A DNA stretch of 64,000 bases from Variovorax sp. PBL-H6 (GCF_901827155.1 NZ_LR594659.1:3720001-3784000); one strand, 5' to 3'. Counted from the stretch's first letter, positions 25,946 to 35,163 are shown. Numbers and translations: made by a program. The notes: a model not told the origin generated them from the sequence alone.

Positions 25946-26521
25946 TCAGCGCCGCGGTGCGGACCCCCGTGGGTCAAGCGCTTCAATCGCGAATGGGAGC
26001 CGGTGAGGGTCAAGTCCTACGCCGACCACCCGGCCAAAGGACGATCTCAGGTGATCGGCGTCGCCGCCGGCGCGCACGATCGGCACCAACCCAAGGATCC
26101 GGAAGTGCGTCCAGGACCGGTCCGCGACCATGCCATCCGAACCTTCGGCGCGCATGACGCCGCTGCCCGTGCGGACGCGCCACACCAGTCCCTGCGGCGC
26201 GGCCAGCAACTGCTCCGCCTGCATGGGCTGGTAGTGCGGCTCTTCCTTCGTGCCGAGCGACAGCTCGCCTTCCATCGTGATCTCCACGACCGAACCGAGC
26301 CGAGCCCCGGGCTCGATGGCGAACAGGAAGAAGCGGCGCGCGGGCTCCGGCAGGCCAGCCACCATGGCCGGATCGAAGCGGCCGGCGACCGGACCCACCG
26401 TGGAGGCGAGCTGCGCCCAGGCTGCGCGCACCTGTTTCTCGTCGGTGCATCGGCGGGCCAACTGCCGACCCGCGAGCGTTATGGCGGCGATTCCGGTGAG
26501 CAGGAGTATTCGCTTGATCAT
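25946..26521 (-). pseudogene. DUF6544-like protein, C-terminally truncated
   Basis: From ATG 26521 the 191 residues start MIKRILLLTGIAAITLAGRQ with a membrane or signal helix. Family-like segments are GLPEPARRFFLFAIEPGARL, MEGELSLGTKEEPHYQPMQA, FRILGLVPIVRAGGDADHLR and SSFGRVV. After SFGRVV the usual EAVFWPAALLP-type continuation is missing, replaced by a short Pro/Arg tail ending at 25946. This suggests deletion or frameshift. Function of the family is unknown. It lies at the border of two gene sets. The upstream 26522-26684 has no supported gene. Confidence 0.55.
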
Positions 26522-26684
26522 GTGACCCCGCTTGCGCCGGCCGACAGGCAGGAAGGCGCCGAAGGCACTCAAGGCTTGCGCACCTCCACACGACGGCCTT
26601 CGCTGACCGTCGGCGGCGGATGGATGATGACGCCCTGGCGACTGAAATGAAAAGTTCGGTGCGGCAAACCGCGTCCCGCCCTCG

Positions 26685-27674
26685 TCAAGGTACCAGCACG
26701 ATCTTCCCCGGCGTTCCTCCACGGTCGAGCAGTTCGTGCACGCGGCGCGCGTCCGTCAACGCGAAGGAGGTGATCGTCGGCGCACGCACCCGGCCCTCGG
26801 CCATGAGCGCGATGGCGGATTCCATCAAGCCGCGTCGCTGGCTCGCATCGGCATCGATGGCATGGATGGAGAAGGTGCGCACGGCCAGGCTCCTGCCCAG
26901 CAGCTTGCGAAGTTCCTCGAACACATCGCCCGTCGGCGGCCCGTTGACGATGTTGTAGGAAACCACCATGCCGCAGGGCGCCAACGCGCGCAGACACGCA
27001 ATGAAGAGGTCGCCGCCGAGATGATCGAAGGCAAGGTCGACGCCACGGCCGTCCGTCAGCTGCATGACCTTCTCGGTCAGGCCCTGCGGATGGCTCTCGA
27101 TCACCTCGTGCGCGCCGTTGGCCAGCGCGAAGCTTCTCTTCTCCTGTGTCGAGGCGGTCCCGATGACATGCAGCCCACGGTCGCGCGCCACCTGCACGAG
27201 CGCAGTGGCCACGCCGCCGGCGGCACCGGGAACCAGAATGGATTTCGCCGGCAGGTTGCCGTTGCTCGACAACATCGCCAGCGCCAGTTGGAAGTTGCCA
27301 AGGCAGACGGCCTGCTCGAAGCCGATCGCGTCGGGCAACACGAAGGGTGCGGCCGCGGGCACGCAGATCGCTTCGGCATAGCACCCGCCGCGCTGCGCCA
27401 GTTCACGCGCACTCACGAGCACCCGCTGTCCGACCTGGAGAGCGCTCACGCCGGGCCCGATCGCGTCGACGATGCCTGCCATTTCGTTGCCCGGGATCGC
27501 CGGCATCGGCGGCATCCATTTGTAGGTGCCGTTGCGGATCAGAACGTCGGGGCCGCCCGCTCCGATCGCCATGGCCTTGATCCGCACCTCGCCCGCCTGG
27601 GGCTGCGGCAGGGGCAGCTCGACGAGCTGCAGCACGTCGGGCCCGCCGGGTGCCTGCAATTGGATGGCCTTCAT
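26685..27674 (-). CDS. Zinc-independent medium-chain dehydrogenase (quinone oxidoreductase type)
   Basis: The 329-residue MDR protein starts MKAIQLQAPGGPDVLQLVEL. It has the GroES-like domain with PAIPGNEMAGIVDAIGPGVS and then the Rossmann NADP-binding part VPGAAGGVATALVQVARDRG near 150. The zinc ligands of true alcohol dehydrogenases are absent, so a quinone oxidoreductase or enoyl reductase function is more likely; substrate unknown. It is the last gene of the leftward set 26685-31501, 24 bases after the AA_synth gene. Confidence 0.88.
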   Translation of the reverse strand: MKAIQLQAPGGPDVLQLVELPLPQPQAGEVRIKAMAIGAGGPDVLIRNGTYKWMPPMPAIPGNEMAGIVDAIGPGVSALQVGQRVLVSARELAQRGGCYAEAICVPAAAPFVLPDAIGFEQAVCLGNFQLALAMLSSNGNLPAKSILVPGAAGGVATALVQVARDRGLHVIGTASTQEKRSFALANGAHEVIESHPQGLTEKVMQLTDGRGVDLAFDHLGGDLFIACLRALAPCGMVVSYNIVNGPPTGDVFEELRKLLGRSLAVRTFSIHAIDADASQRRGLMESAIALMAEGRVRAPTITSFALTDARRVHELLDRGGTPGKIVLVP

Positions 27675-27698
27675 GGTGAACCTCGATGGCGGATGGTG

Positions 27699-28277
27699 TC
27701 AGCGCTGTCCGTCATGGACGGACACCTGGTCCTTGGTGAGCCCGCCCAGCCGCGCGTGCACCCGCCCACCGGTGCCCATGACCAGCGCGAACAGGATCTC
27801 GTTGGGGCGCGGCGCATCCTGCATGCCGATCTCCATCGAGTTGTAGTGGCTGCGCACGTAGGCGGCATGGATGTAGTGCAGCGGCACCATGAGCCTGTAG
27901 CCCGCGGCCGCCACTGCCTTGGACGACGGGACGATGGCCTTCGGCTCGCCCAGCACCTCGCGCATGGCCCAGCCACCGGCCTCGTGCCAAACGGCCCCGT
28001 GCTCCAACTCGCCGTTGACGCCGACGATCGCCGCCTTGCTGTAGACCTCGATCTTGTCGCGCCCGAGCACCTCGACCAGCTCGGTGGCCAGCAGCATGCC
28101 CAGCGATCGCAGCTCGGCCATGAAGGGCATCAGATCCGGCTCGTACCGGCCTGCATAGGGGTTGCGGACGACGGCGCACGCCGCCGCCAGCTTGAGCGGT
28201 GTCTCCGGAGGCGGCCCGCCCTCGTGGAAGGTGGTCTCGATGGCAAGACTGCGCTTGCGGATTTCGATCATGGACAT
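27699..28277 (-). CDS. Amino acid synthesis (AA_synth) family protein
   Basis: The 192-residue protein starts MSMIEIRKRSLAIETTFHEG; GAGG at the right spacing favours ATG 28277. Family features are CAVVRNPYAGRYEPDL, the KAAIVGVNGELEHGAVWHEA core, and GNALRVMVPLHYIHAAYVRS-like SHYNSMEIGM. These proteins occur in catabolic operons beside Bug receptors and amidases; a defined reaction is not established to my knowledge. It begins 7 bases after the stop of the upstream receptor gene, so the two are likely co-transcribed. Confidence 0.8.
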   Translation of the reverse strand: MSMIEIRKRSLAIETTFHEGGPPPETPLKLAAACAVVRNPYAGRYEPDLMPFMAELRSLGMLLATELVEVLGRDKIEVYSKAAIVGVNGELEHGAVWHEAGGWAMREVLGEPKAIVPSSKAVAAAGYRLMVPLHYIHAAYVRSHYNSMEIGMQDAPRPNEILFALVMGTGGRVHARLGGLTKDQVSVHDGQR

Positions 28278-28284
28278 GAAAACC

Positions 28285-29253
28285 TCATTGCCTTGGAATG
28301 TGTGCATCGTTCACGAGGGCGGTCCAGCGCTTGAACTCGGCAGCGACCATCGTGGTCATCTCCTCGGGCGTGCTGCCGCGCGCTTCACCACCCATGTCTT
28401 CCAGCCGCGCGCGGACGGCGGGCACCTGCAGGGCCTTGAGCGTCTCGGCGCGCAGGCGCTCGACCACCGGCCGTGGTGTGCCGGCCGGCGCCATGAGGCC
28501 GGCCCAGGAGCGCACGTCGTAGCCTGGTACGCCCTGCTCCGCGACCGTCGGGAGCTCCGGCATCGCACTCCAGCGCTCGGCGCCCGTGGTCGCCAGCGCC
28601 CTCAGCTTCCCGCCCTTGATGTTGGCCATCACGGCCGTGGGCGGCGCGATGATCATGGGCACCTCGCCACCGAGCAGCGCCGTGACGGAGCCCGCATCCC
28701 CGCGATAGGGGACGTGCAGCATCTCCACCTTGGCGCTGCGCACCAGCAGCTCGACGGCAAGATGATGGGTCGAGCCAATGCCGGCGGTGCCATAGGAGAC
28801 GCCACGCGAATCGCTGCGGGCGGCGGAGAGCAGTTCCGAAAGACTCTTGTAGGGCGAATCGGCCCGAACCACCAGCAGGAAGGGGAAGAAGGTGACGGTG
28901 GAGACCATCTGGAAGTCCGACACGGTCTGGTAATTGAGCTTGTTGTAGAGAGCTCCCGCCACGGCATGGCCGCCAGTCGCCAGCAGCAGCGTGTAGCCGT
29001 CGGGCCGGGCGCGCGCCACCGTCCCCGAAGCGATGGTGCCGCCCGCCCCTGTCTGGGCCTCGACGACGATGGGCTGGCCGAGACCCTTGGTCATCTCGGC
29101 GCCGACCACCCGGGCGATCGTGTCCGCATTGCCGCCGGCCGCGAAGCCCTGGTAGATCTTGATCGGCTTGTCCGGGAAATCCTGGGCGGAAGCCATGAAG
29201 GGTGCCGCGCAGGCCAGGGTCAGGCCCGCGGTGACGAAATGTCTGCGCCGCAT
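28285..29253 (-). CDS. Bug-family (TctC-like) periplasmic solute receptor
   Basis: The 322-residue protein starts MRRRHFVTAGLTLACAAPFM, with signal peptide cleavage after ASA. The Bug fold is shown by FPDKPIKIYQGFAAGGNADT, GAGGTIASGTVARARPDGYT and HVPYRGDAGSVTALLGGEV. Bug proteins bind carboxylates or related ligands in the periplasm, often without cognate membrane TctAB genes nearby, as here. The catabolic genes around it suggest the ligand is their substrate. The 29254-29325 gap has no gene. Confidence 0.93.
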   Translation of the reverse strand: MRRRHFVTAGLTLACAAPFMASAQDFPDKPIKIYQGFAAGGNADTIARVVGAEMTKGLGQPIVVEAQTGAGGTIASGTVARARPDGYTLLLATGGHAVAGALYNKLNYQTVSDFQMVSTVTFFPFLLVVRADSPYKSLSELLSAARSDSRGVSYGTAGIGSTHHLAVELLVRSAKVEMLHVPYRGDAGSVTALLGGEVPMIIAPPTAVMANIKGGKLRALATTGAERWSAMPELPTVAEQGVPGYDVRSWAGLMAPAGTPRPVVERLRAETLKALQVPAVRARLEDMGGEARGSTPEEMTTMVAAEFKRWTALVNDAHIPRQ

Positions 29254-29325
29254 GATGCTTGTCTCCGAATGTTGTCTTGTCTGGAAAAGGACCGCCGCAA
29301 GGGTGTGGCGCTCCGGCGGAAGAAC

Positions 29326-30189
29326 TCAGTCCTGCTGCACGATCGGGTTGCGCAGCACGCCAATGCCTTCGATCTCGACCTCGCAGACGTCGCCGGGCTT
29401 CATGAAGCGCTGGGGCTTGCGGCTCCAGCCCACGCCCGCAGGCGTGCCGGTGGCGATCACGTCGCCGGGCACGAGGGTGAAGATGGTGGAGGCGTAGGCG
29501 ATCAGCTTCGGGACGCTGAAGATCATGTGGCCCGTGTGGCTGCTCTGCACCACTTCGCCGTTCAGGCGAGTCTCCAGCTTGAGCGCGCGGCCAGGCTCGA
29601 TCTCGTCGGCCGTCACCATCCAGGGACCGAAGCCACCGGTGGATTCGAAGTTCTTGCCGGACGCGATCTGCTTCGCGTGGAACTGCCATTCGCGCACGCT
29701 GCCATCGTTGTAGCAGGAGTACCCCGCCACATGATCGAAGGCATCGGCCTCGGCGATGTTGCGACCGCTCTTGCCGATGATGACCGCGAGCTCGCCTTCC
29801 CAGTCCAGCGATTCCGACACATGCGGCCGAACGATGGGCGCGTTGTGCGCGCATTGCGAGCGCCAGACGCGCAGGAAGATCGGCGGTTGCTCCGAAAGCT
29901 CGCGCTGCATGCCCGCGGCCAGGACCTCCTGATGGTGGTCCATGTAGTTGCGCACGGCACAGACGACCTTCTCAGGGCGCGGAATCACCGGCAGGAACGC
30001 GATGTCTGCGAGCTTGGCGTCGACTGACCGGCCTTCGACATGCTGGGCAGCATTGCGGTACTCGCCCGAGGCGATGTAGTCGGCAAGACTCGCATGGTGG
30101 GGATACGCCTTTCCAAGGTCGACGACGCCGTCGCCGACGACGGCGCCCCAGGTCTCGCGGCCTTGGTGGACAAATGACAAAAGCTTCAT
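29326..30189 (-). CDS. Fumarylacetoacetate hydrolase (FAH) family enzyme
   Basis: The 287-residue protein starts MKLLSFVHQGRETWGAVVGD at ATG 30189. FAH metal ligands lie in LDWEGELAVIIGKSGRNI (about 155-172), followed by FDHVAGYSCYNDGSVREWQ, NFESTGGFGPWMV and the terminal GDVIATGTPAGVGW. The family cleaves C-C bonds or isomerises and decarboxylates 2-keto diacids in aromatic or sugar-acid breakdown. Together with the VOC neighbour, a ring-cleavage pathway is possible, but the substrate cannot be named. Confidence 0.9.
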   Translation of the reverse strand: MKLLSFVHQGRETWGAVVGDGVVDLGKAYPHHASLADYIASGEYRNAAQHVEGRSVDAKLADIAFLPVIPRPEKVVCAVRNYMDHHQEVLAAGMQRELSEQPPIFLRVWRSQCAHNAPIVRPHVSESLDWEGELAVIIGKSGRNIAEADAFDHVAGYSCYNDGSVREWQFHAKQIASGKNFESTGGFGPWMVTADEIEPGRALKLETRLNGEVVQSSHTGHMIFSVPKLIAYASTIFTLVPGDVIATGTPAGVGWSRKPQRFMKPGDVCEVEIEGIGVLRNPIVQQD

Positions 30190-30235
30190 GGGAACTCCAG
30201 TTGAAGTCGTGGATCGAGAAAGACTGACGCGAACG

Positions 30236-30799
30236 TCAGGCGGGATACGAGGCGTGCGCAGTCGACTGCGATTCGAACTGCGACTGCCATTGCGCAAGCG
30301 GCATGAAGGTGGGATCACGCCGGCACGCCTCTTCGGTCTCGCGCATCAGCGTCTCGTCGTCCTTGGAGAGATCGAGCGGATCGCCGTGAGGCTGTGCCAC
30401 GTAGAAAGGCGTGTCGACATAGATCTCCACCGTGTTGCCTTCCGGGTCGCGCATGTAGACGGACAGGGCATTGCCATGGTTCAAGCCCCGGATCTCGGTG
30501 GCACCTCGCACGGCCGCGCGTGCCGAGACATCGCGCAGATGCTGGATGCTGGGCACGACGAAGGAGATCTGCATCACGGTGCTGAACTTCGCGTCGGCCG
30601 GCCGGCCCGATGCCAGGACCAACTGGTGGTGCTGATCGGGGCTGGCGCTGGTGAAGACCAGCTCGTTCCTGAAGGTACGGCCCACGCCCCGATCGGTGAT
30701 CGTGAGATCGAAGGTCTCGGTGTAGAAGGCCACCATCCGCTCCAGGTCGGTGACGTAGATGCCGAAGTGCGAAGGCGTGGGTCGCGTGACGTTGAGCAT
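30236..30799 (-). CDS. VOC-family (extradiol dioxygenase/glyoxalase fold) protein
   Basis: The 187-residue protein starts MLNVTRPTPSHFGIYVTDLE. Two beta-alpha-beta-beta-beta modules are visible; candidate metal ligands are His in PSHFGIYV, His in DQHHQLVL and Glu in NTVEIYVDTP. It is similar to single-domain catechol-type dioxygenases but may be an isomerase. The C-terminal 50 residues form a helical extension. It sits between the GntR regulator and FAH enzyme, 9 bases after the regulator stop. Confidence 0.85.
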   Translation of the reverse strand: MLNVTRPTPSHFGIYVTDLERMVAFYTETFDLTITDRGVGRTFRNELVFTSASPDQHHQLVLASGRPADAKFSTVMQISFVVPSIQHLRDVSARAAVRGATEIRGLNHGNALSVYMRDPEGNTVEIYVDTPFYVAQPHGDPLDLSKDDETLMRETEEACRRDPTFMPLAQWQSQFESQSTAHASYPA

Positions 30800-30808
30800 G
30801 CTGTCTCC

Positions 30809-31501
30809 CTAGGACTGCGCCGACGCCTTGAGCGCGGCCAGGACGTTTCGCTGCGTGCTGAGGATGTGTTCTTCCAAGAGGGCGCACGCCGTGTCCGCAT
30901 CGCGGCGCAGGGTCGCGTCCATGATCTTTCGATGCTCGTTCGACTTGCGCCGCGCCGACCGGCGAAAGCGTGCCGAGAACCGCCTGTACCGCTCGGCCTG
31001 ATCGAAGAGACTGCCGCCCCACGCGCGCTGGCGCTCGGAGGGGCAAGCCGCCACCAGAGCCAGGTGAAAGGCGCGATGCAGGTCCGACCAGTTGTCGTCG
31101 AGCACCACGGGGCCGTCGTTGAGGCGGGACTCGACCTTCTCCAGGCGGTGGAATGCGGCCAGGATGGCGGCCTCCCAACCGTCGTCGCCATGCGCAATCG
31201 AATCGCGCAGTGCCGGGATGTCGATCAGCAGCCGCATGCGCGTGATGTCGGCCAGATCTTCTGCGGAGATTGCCGCCACCCGGAAGCCACGGCGTTCGTC
31301 GGCGCGGACCAGACCCTCCTGCGCCAGGCGGTTGAGTGCCTCGCGCAAGGGGCTGCTGGAATAGCCGTAAGAGGCCTGGAGCTCATCGAGCTTGAGCTTG
31401 GCGCCGGCATCATAGGTGCAGCCCAGCACGTCCCGCCGCAAGCGCACGAAGGCCTGCTCGGCGAGCGGCGGTTCGTAGTTGAGTTGCTCTTGTTTGTGCA
31501 T
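30809..31501 (-). CDS. GntR-family (FadR/FCD type) transcription regulator
   Basis: From ATG 31501 the 230 residues start MHKQEQLNYEPPLAEQAFVR. The winged helix has LKLDELQASYGYSSSPLREA and LNRLAQEGLV (about 35-65); the FCD ligand-binding domain follows with DLADITRMRLLID, a conserved His/Asp set and HRKIMDATLRRDADTACALL. It probably controls the leftward operon and the divergent reductase in response to the pathway substrate. Earlier in-frame ATGs (31519, 31552) exist, but 31519 falls inside a perfect palindrome that looks like the operator. Confidence 0.88.
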   Translation of the reverse strand: MHKQEQLNYEPPLAEQAFVRLRRDVLGCTYDAGAKLKLDELQASYGYSSSPLREALNRLAQEGLVRADERRGFRVAAISAEDLADITRMRLLIDIPALRDSIAHGDDGWEAAILAAFHRLEKVESRLNDGPVVLDDNWSDLHRAFHLALVAACPSERQRAWGGSLFDQAERYRRFSARFRRSARRKSNEHRKIMDATLRRDADTACALLEEHILSTQRNVLAALKASAQS

Positions 31502-31510
31502 GGAGCTGAT

Positions 31511-31522
31511 TTTATGCATAAA
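31511..31522. promoter_or_regulatory. Palindrome TTTATGCATAAA, candidate GntR operator
   Basis: A perfect 12-base inverted repeat lies in the divergent gap between the GntR gene and the FMN reductase. FadR-type regulators bind short AT-rich palindromes near their own promoters. Confidence 0.45.
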
Positions 31523-31550
31523 CTCAGTTTTTTTGGAAGAAAGAATTTGC

Positions 31551-32150
31551 ATGCACGATCGTGCCTCCGCGACCCTGCCCCGACTGCTCGCCATTTCAGG
31601 CAGCATCCGGCGCGAATCGAACTGCACCGCTGTTCTTCGCAGCCTCCAGGCACTGCTGCCTGATTCGGCATCCGTCGAACTCTTTGCGCTGGACGAGATC
31701 CCGCTCTACAACGCCGACCTTGATGGGGCCACGCCGCCTCCTGCCGTGGTCAAGCTCAAGCAGGCCATCTCGCAAGCCGACGGACTCGTGCTGTGCTCGC
31801 CCGAATACAACTACGGGATGCCTGGTGTGCTGAAGAACGCGATCGACTGGGCCTCCCGCCCGGGATTCGCTTCACCGCTGAAGGGCAAGCCGGCGCTCGT
31901 CATCACCGCCTCGCCCGGTACATCCGGAGGCGTGCGCGCGCAGGCGCAAATCCGGGATGCTCTGGCCGCCACGCTGGCGCGGCCGGTGGTGCGGCAGCAT
32001 GTCGCGATCGCGAACGTCGCTGCACAGATCCGCGATGGCCGGCTCGTCCATGAGCCCACGCTCGATTTCGTGAAGGCCGCTCTCCATGACCTCCTCGATG
32101 AAATCGCGCTCCTGAGCGGTGCGGCCCGCCGATCCGGACGCGCCGAATGA
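31551..32150 (+). CDS. NADPH-dependent FMN reductase
   Basis: The 199-residue flavodoxin-fold enzyme starts MHDRASATLPRLLAISGSIR. The FMN loop is SGSIRRESNCTAVLRSL (about 16-32) and the second loop is SPEYNYGMPGVLKNAIDWAS (about 83-102), both characteristic of the FMN_red/chromate-reductase group. It reduces FMN or quinones with NAD(P)H in the cytoplasm and may feed a two-component monooxygenase, although none is in the window. It is transcribed away from the GntR gene and converges on cbbT with only 16 bases between stops. Confidence 0.92.
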   Translation: MHDRASATLPRLLAISGSIRRESNCTAVLRSLQALLPDSASVELFALDEIPLYNADLDGATPPPAVVKLKQAISQADGLVLCSPEYNYGMPGVLKNAIDWASRPGFASPLKGKPALVITASPGTSGGVRAQAQIRDALAATLARPVVRQHVAIANVAAQIRDGRLVHEPTLDFVKAALHDLLDEIALLSGAARRSGRAE

Positions 32151-32166
32151 CTGCGCGGTGATCGGG

Positions 32167-34209
32167 TTACATCGGATACTGCAGGGAGAGCGCCCGCGAT
32201 GCGCTCGCCAAGAGGCGTCGGGCACGCTCCGCCACCGCCTCCGCGGTAAGGCCGAACAGCTTGAAGAGTTCACCCGCCGGTGCGGACTCTCCGAAGCAGT
32301 CGAGTCCCACCACGTCGCCGTGCTCGCCCACGTATTTCCACCACAGGCCGGTGCTGCCGGCTTCCACCGCGAGCCGCGGCAGGTGGCGTGGAATCACGGC
32401 GTTGCGCCAATCCGCATGCTGGCGCTCGAACACATCCATGCACGGCACCGACACCACGCGGGCCGCGATTCCCTCATCTTCCAGCAGGGCCGCGGCCGCC
32501 AGCGCGACGCCGACCTCCGAGCCGCTCGCCAGCAACGCGACGCACTCTGCTTCCGGGCGCTGGAGCACGTAGGCGCCCCGTGCGATGGATTCGATGCGCT
32601 CGGTGCCTCCACCGGAATGCGGCAGAGCCTGGCGCGTCAGCAGCAGACAGCTGGGCCCATCGACGCGGCGCAGCGCCTGCCGCCAGGCCACCGCCGTCTC
32701 GGTGGCGTCGGCCGGGCGCCAGACATCCACATGCGGGATCAGGCGAAGGCTGGAGGCATGCTCCACGGGCTGATGCGTCGGCCCGTCCTCGCCCAGGCCG
32801 ATCGAGTCGTGCGTGAAGACGTAGATGACCGGCAGCTTCATCAAGGCCGACATGCGCACGCCGTTGCGCGCGTAGTCGGAGAAGGTCAGGAAGGTGCCGC
32901 CGAAGGGGCGCAGCCCGCCGTGCAGCGCCAGCCCGTTCATGATGGCCGCCATGCCGAACTCGCGCACGCCGTAATGCACGTGGTTGCCCGTGCCCGCGCC
33001 CTTGAGCGGGCGATGCCCTTTCCAGTCCGTCAGGTTCGATCCGGTGAGGTCGGCCGAGCCGCCGATCAGTTCCGGCATGGCGGGTGCGACCTGGTCGAGC
33101 ACCTGCTGCGAAGCCTTGCGCGTCGCAACCGCAGCGCGCTGCTGTTCCGCCCGCAATGCCGCAGAGGCCAGCTCCGCCTCGACCTCCGCGGTGAGCGGCG
33201 CGTCGATGCGATGCCGCCGCAGCAGCTCGCGCGCGAGCGCCGGATATTCCTGTGAATAGGCGTCGAAGCGTGCCTGCCATTGCGAGTGCAGCAATGCGCC
33301 GGACTCACGCGCCGACCAGGCTTGTGCGATCTCGGCGGGCACCTCGAAGGGTGCAGCGTTCCAACCCAGCGCCTGTCGCGTGAGAGCGATCTCGGCTTCG
33401 CCCAGTGCCTCCCCGTGTGCCTTGGCCGTGCCGGCGCGGTTCGGCGAGCCCTGGCCGATGCGCGTCTTGCAGCACACGAGCACAGGGCGGTCGGCGGCAA
33501 CCGCCCGGTCGATCGCTGCATCCAGTGCCTGCGCGTCATGTCCATCGACGTCGCGCAGCACGGTCCAGCCGTAGGCTTCGAAGCGGCCAGGCGTGTCGTC
33601 GTTGAACCAGCCGCTGACCTCGCCATCGATGGAGATGCCGTTGTCGTCGTAGAAGGCCACCAGCTTGTTCAGCCGCCATGTGCCTGCCAGCGAACAGGCC
33701 TCGTGGCTGATGCCTTCCATCAGGCAGCCATCGCCGAGGAACACATAGGTGCGGTGGTCGATCACGCCATGGCCGGGCCTGTTGAACTCCGCAGCCAGCA
33801 GCTTCTCCGCCAGCGCCATGCCCACGGCATTGCCGATGCCCTGCCCCAGCGGCCCGGTGGTGGTCTCGACGCCCGGCGTGACGCCCACCTCGGGATGCCC
33901 CGGCGTGCGCGAATGCAGTTGGCGAAAGCGCCGCAGTTCCTCCATGGGAAGCGCATGGCCGCTCAGGTGGAGCAGCGCATACAGCAGCATCGAGCCGTGT
34001 CCGTTGGAGACGACGAAGCGGTCGCGGTCGATCCACCGCGGGTGCGCCGGATCGTGGCGCAGGCGATGCCGCCACAAGGCCTCGGCAATGTCGGCCATGC
34101 CCATCGGCATGCCCGGATGGCCCGAGTTGGCGGCCTGCACGGCATCCATGGCCAGTGCGCGAATGGCATTGGCGCACTGCCTGCGCAAGACGAGGTTGTC
34201 AGCCGTCAT
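32167..34209 (-). CDS. cbbT: Transketolase of the Calvin cycle
   Basis: The 680-residue enzyme starts MTADNLVLRRQCANAIRALA. Thiamine-diphosphate motif GDGCLMEGISHEA lies near 160; AANSGHPGMPMGMADI near 25, TGSNLTDWKGH and DSIGLGEDGPTHQPVEH near 480 are transketolase signatures. It moves two-carbon units to regenerate ribulose 5-phosphate in the cytoplasm. It is the last gene of the cbb operon, 30 bases after cbbP. No terminator hairpin was seen in the 16 bases before the convergent reductase stop. Confidence 0.96.
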   Translation of the reverse strand: MTADNLVLRRQCANAIRALAMDAVQAANSGHPGMPMGMADIAEALWRHRLRHDPAHPRWIDRDRFVVSNGHGSMLLYALLHLSGHALPMEELRRFRQLHSRTPGHPEVGVTPGVETTTGPLGQGIGNAVGMALAEKLLAAEFNRPGHGVIDHRTYVFLGDGCLMEGISHEACSLAGTWRLNKLVAFYDDNGISIDGEVSGWFNDDTPGRFEAYGWTVLRDVDGHDAQALDAAIDRAVAADRPVLVCCKTRIGQGSPNRAGTAKAHGEALGEAEIALTRQALGWNAAPFEVPAEIAQAWSARESGALLHSQWQARFDAYSQEYPALARELLRRHRIDAPLTAEVEAELASAALRAEQQRAAVATRKASQQVLDQVAPAMPELIGGSADLTGSNLTDWKGHRPLKGAGTGNHVHYGVREFGMAAIMNGLALHGGLRPFGGTFLTFSDYARNGVRMSALMKLPVIYVFTHDSIGLGEDGPTHQPVEHASSLRLIPHVDVWRPADATETAVAWRQALRRVDGPSCLLLTRQALPHSGGGTERIESIARGAYVLQRPEAECVALLASGSEVGVALAAAALLEDEGIAARVVSVPCMDVFERQHADWRNAVIPRHLPRLAVEAGSTGLWWKYVGEHGDVVGLDCFGESAPAGELFKLFGLTAEAVAERARRLLASASRALSLQYPM

Positions 34210-34239
34210 GACGAAGCTCCTGATGAAAGTCCAGCCCCA

Positions 34240-35118
34240 CTAAATGGCATACGCCTTCTTCCGCCGCTCCACCAGGCGCAGGATCATCGGCGTGAAGATC
34301 AGCTGCATCGCGAGCTCCATCTTTCCGCCCGGCACCACCAGCGTGTTGGCGCGCGACATGAAGGAGTCGTGCAGCATGCTCAGGAGATAGGGAAAGTCGA
34401 AGCCCGCCGGGTTGGCGAAGCGGATCACCACCAGGCTCTCGTCAGGGCTCGGGATGGTCCGCGCGATGAACGGATCGGAGGTGTCGACCACCGGCACCCG
34501 CTGGAAATTCATGTGGGTGCGCGTGAACTGAGGGCAGATGTAGTGCACGTACTCATGCATGCGCCGCAGGATCACGTCGGTCACGGCCTCGGTCGAGTAC
34601 CCACGAGTGCTCTTGTCGCGCTGCAGCTTCTGGATCCATTCGAGGTTGATCACCGGCACCACGCCGATCAGCAGGTCGACATGGCGCGCGATGTCGACCT
34701 TCCCGGTGGTCACGCCGCCGTGGAGGCCTTCGTAGAACAGCAGTTCGCTCGACGGCAGCGTTTCCCACGGCGTGAAGGTCCCGGGCTCCTGCTCGCAGGG
34801 CGCCGCCTCCTGAGCGTCGTGCAGGTACTTCCGGCTGCGGCCGACGCCCGCCTCGCCGTAGTCGCGAAACAGTGCTTCGAGTTCGGCGAACAGGTTCGCG
34901 TCTTCCCCGAAATGGCTGAAGTTCCGGTTGCCGGCCGCCTCTGCCTCCGCCATCGCCACCTTCATCGTGTTCCGGTCGTAGCGGTGGAAGCTGTCGCCCT
35001 CGACGATGGCTGCCTGGATGCTTTCACGGCGGAAGATGTTCTCGAAGGTTCGCGTGACGGAGGTGGTGCCGGCGCCGGAGGAGCCGGTGATCGCAACGAT
35101 GGGATGTTTGGCTGACAT
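34240..35118 (-). CDS. cbbP: Phosphoribulokinase
   Basis: The 292-residue enzyme starts MSAKHPIVAITGSSGAGTTS, with P-loop GSSGAGTTS at residues 12-20 and the bacterial class I PRK features EGDSFHRYDR, FYEGLHGGV and IVVIRFANPAGFDFPYL-like segments. It makes ribulose 1,5-bisphosphate from ribulose 5-phosphate and ATP, the step before RuBisCO. Proteobacterial PRK is commonly NADH-activated. It lies between cbbF (45 bases) and cbbT (30 bases). Confidence 0.97.
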   Translation of the reverse strand: MSAKHPIVAITGSSGAGTTSVTRTFENIFRRESIQAAIVEGDSFHRYDRNTMKVAMAEAEAAGNRNFSHFGEDANLFAELEALFRDYGEAGVGRSRKYLHDAQEAAPCEQEPGTFTPWETLPSSELLFYEGLHGGVTTGKVDIARHVDLLIGVVPVINLEWIQKLQRDKSTRGYSTEAVTDVILRRMHEYVHYICPQFTRTHMNFQRVPVVDTSDPFIARTIPSPDESLVVIRFANPAGFDFPYLLSMLHDSFMSRANTLVVPGGKMELAMQLIFTPMILRLVERRKKAYAI

Positions 35119-35163
35119 GGTGGCCTCGAGAATGAAGAATTCTTGCGGTCGGCGGCGCTTCTC

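Noticed and set aside
26569..26655. Minus-strand peptide end GVIIHPPPTVSEGRRVEVRKP-like before the DUF6544 gene
   Set aside because: It might be the tail of a lost gene, but it is too short to assign and its frame runs back through the dehydrogenase as a shadow.
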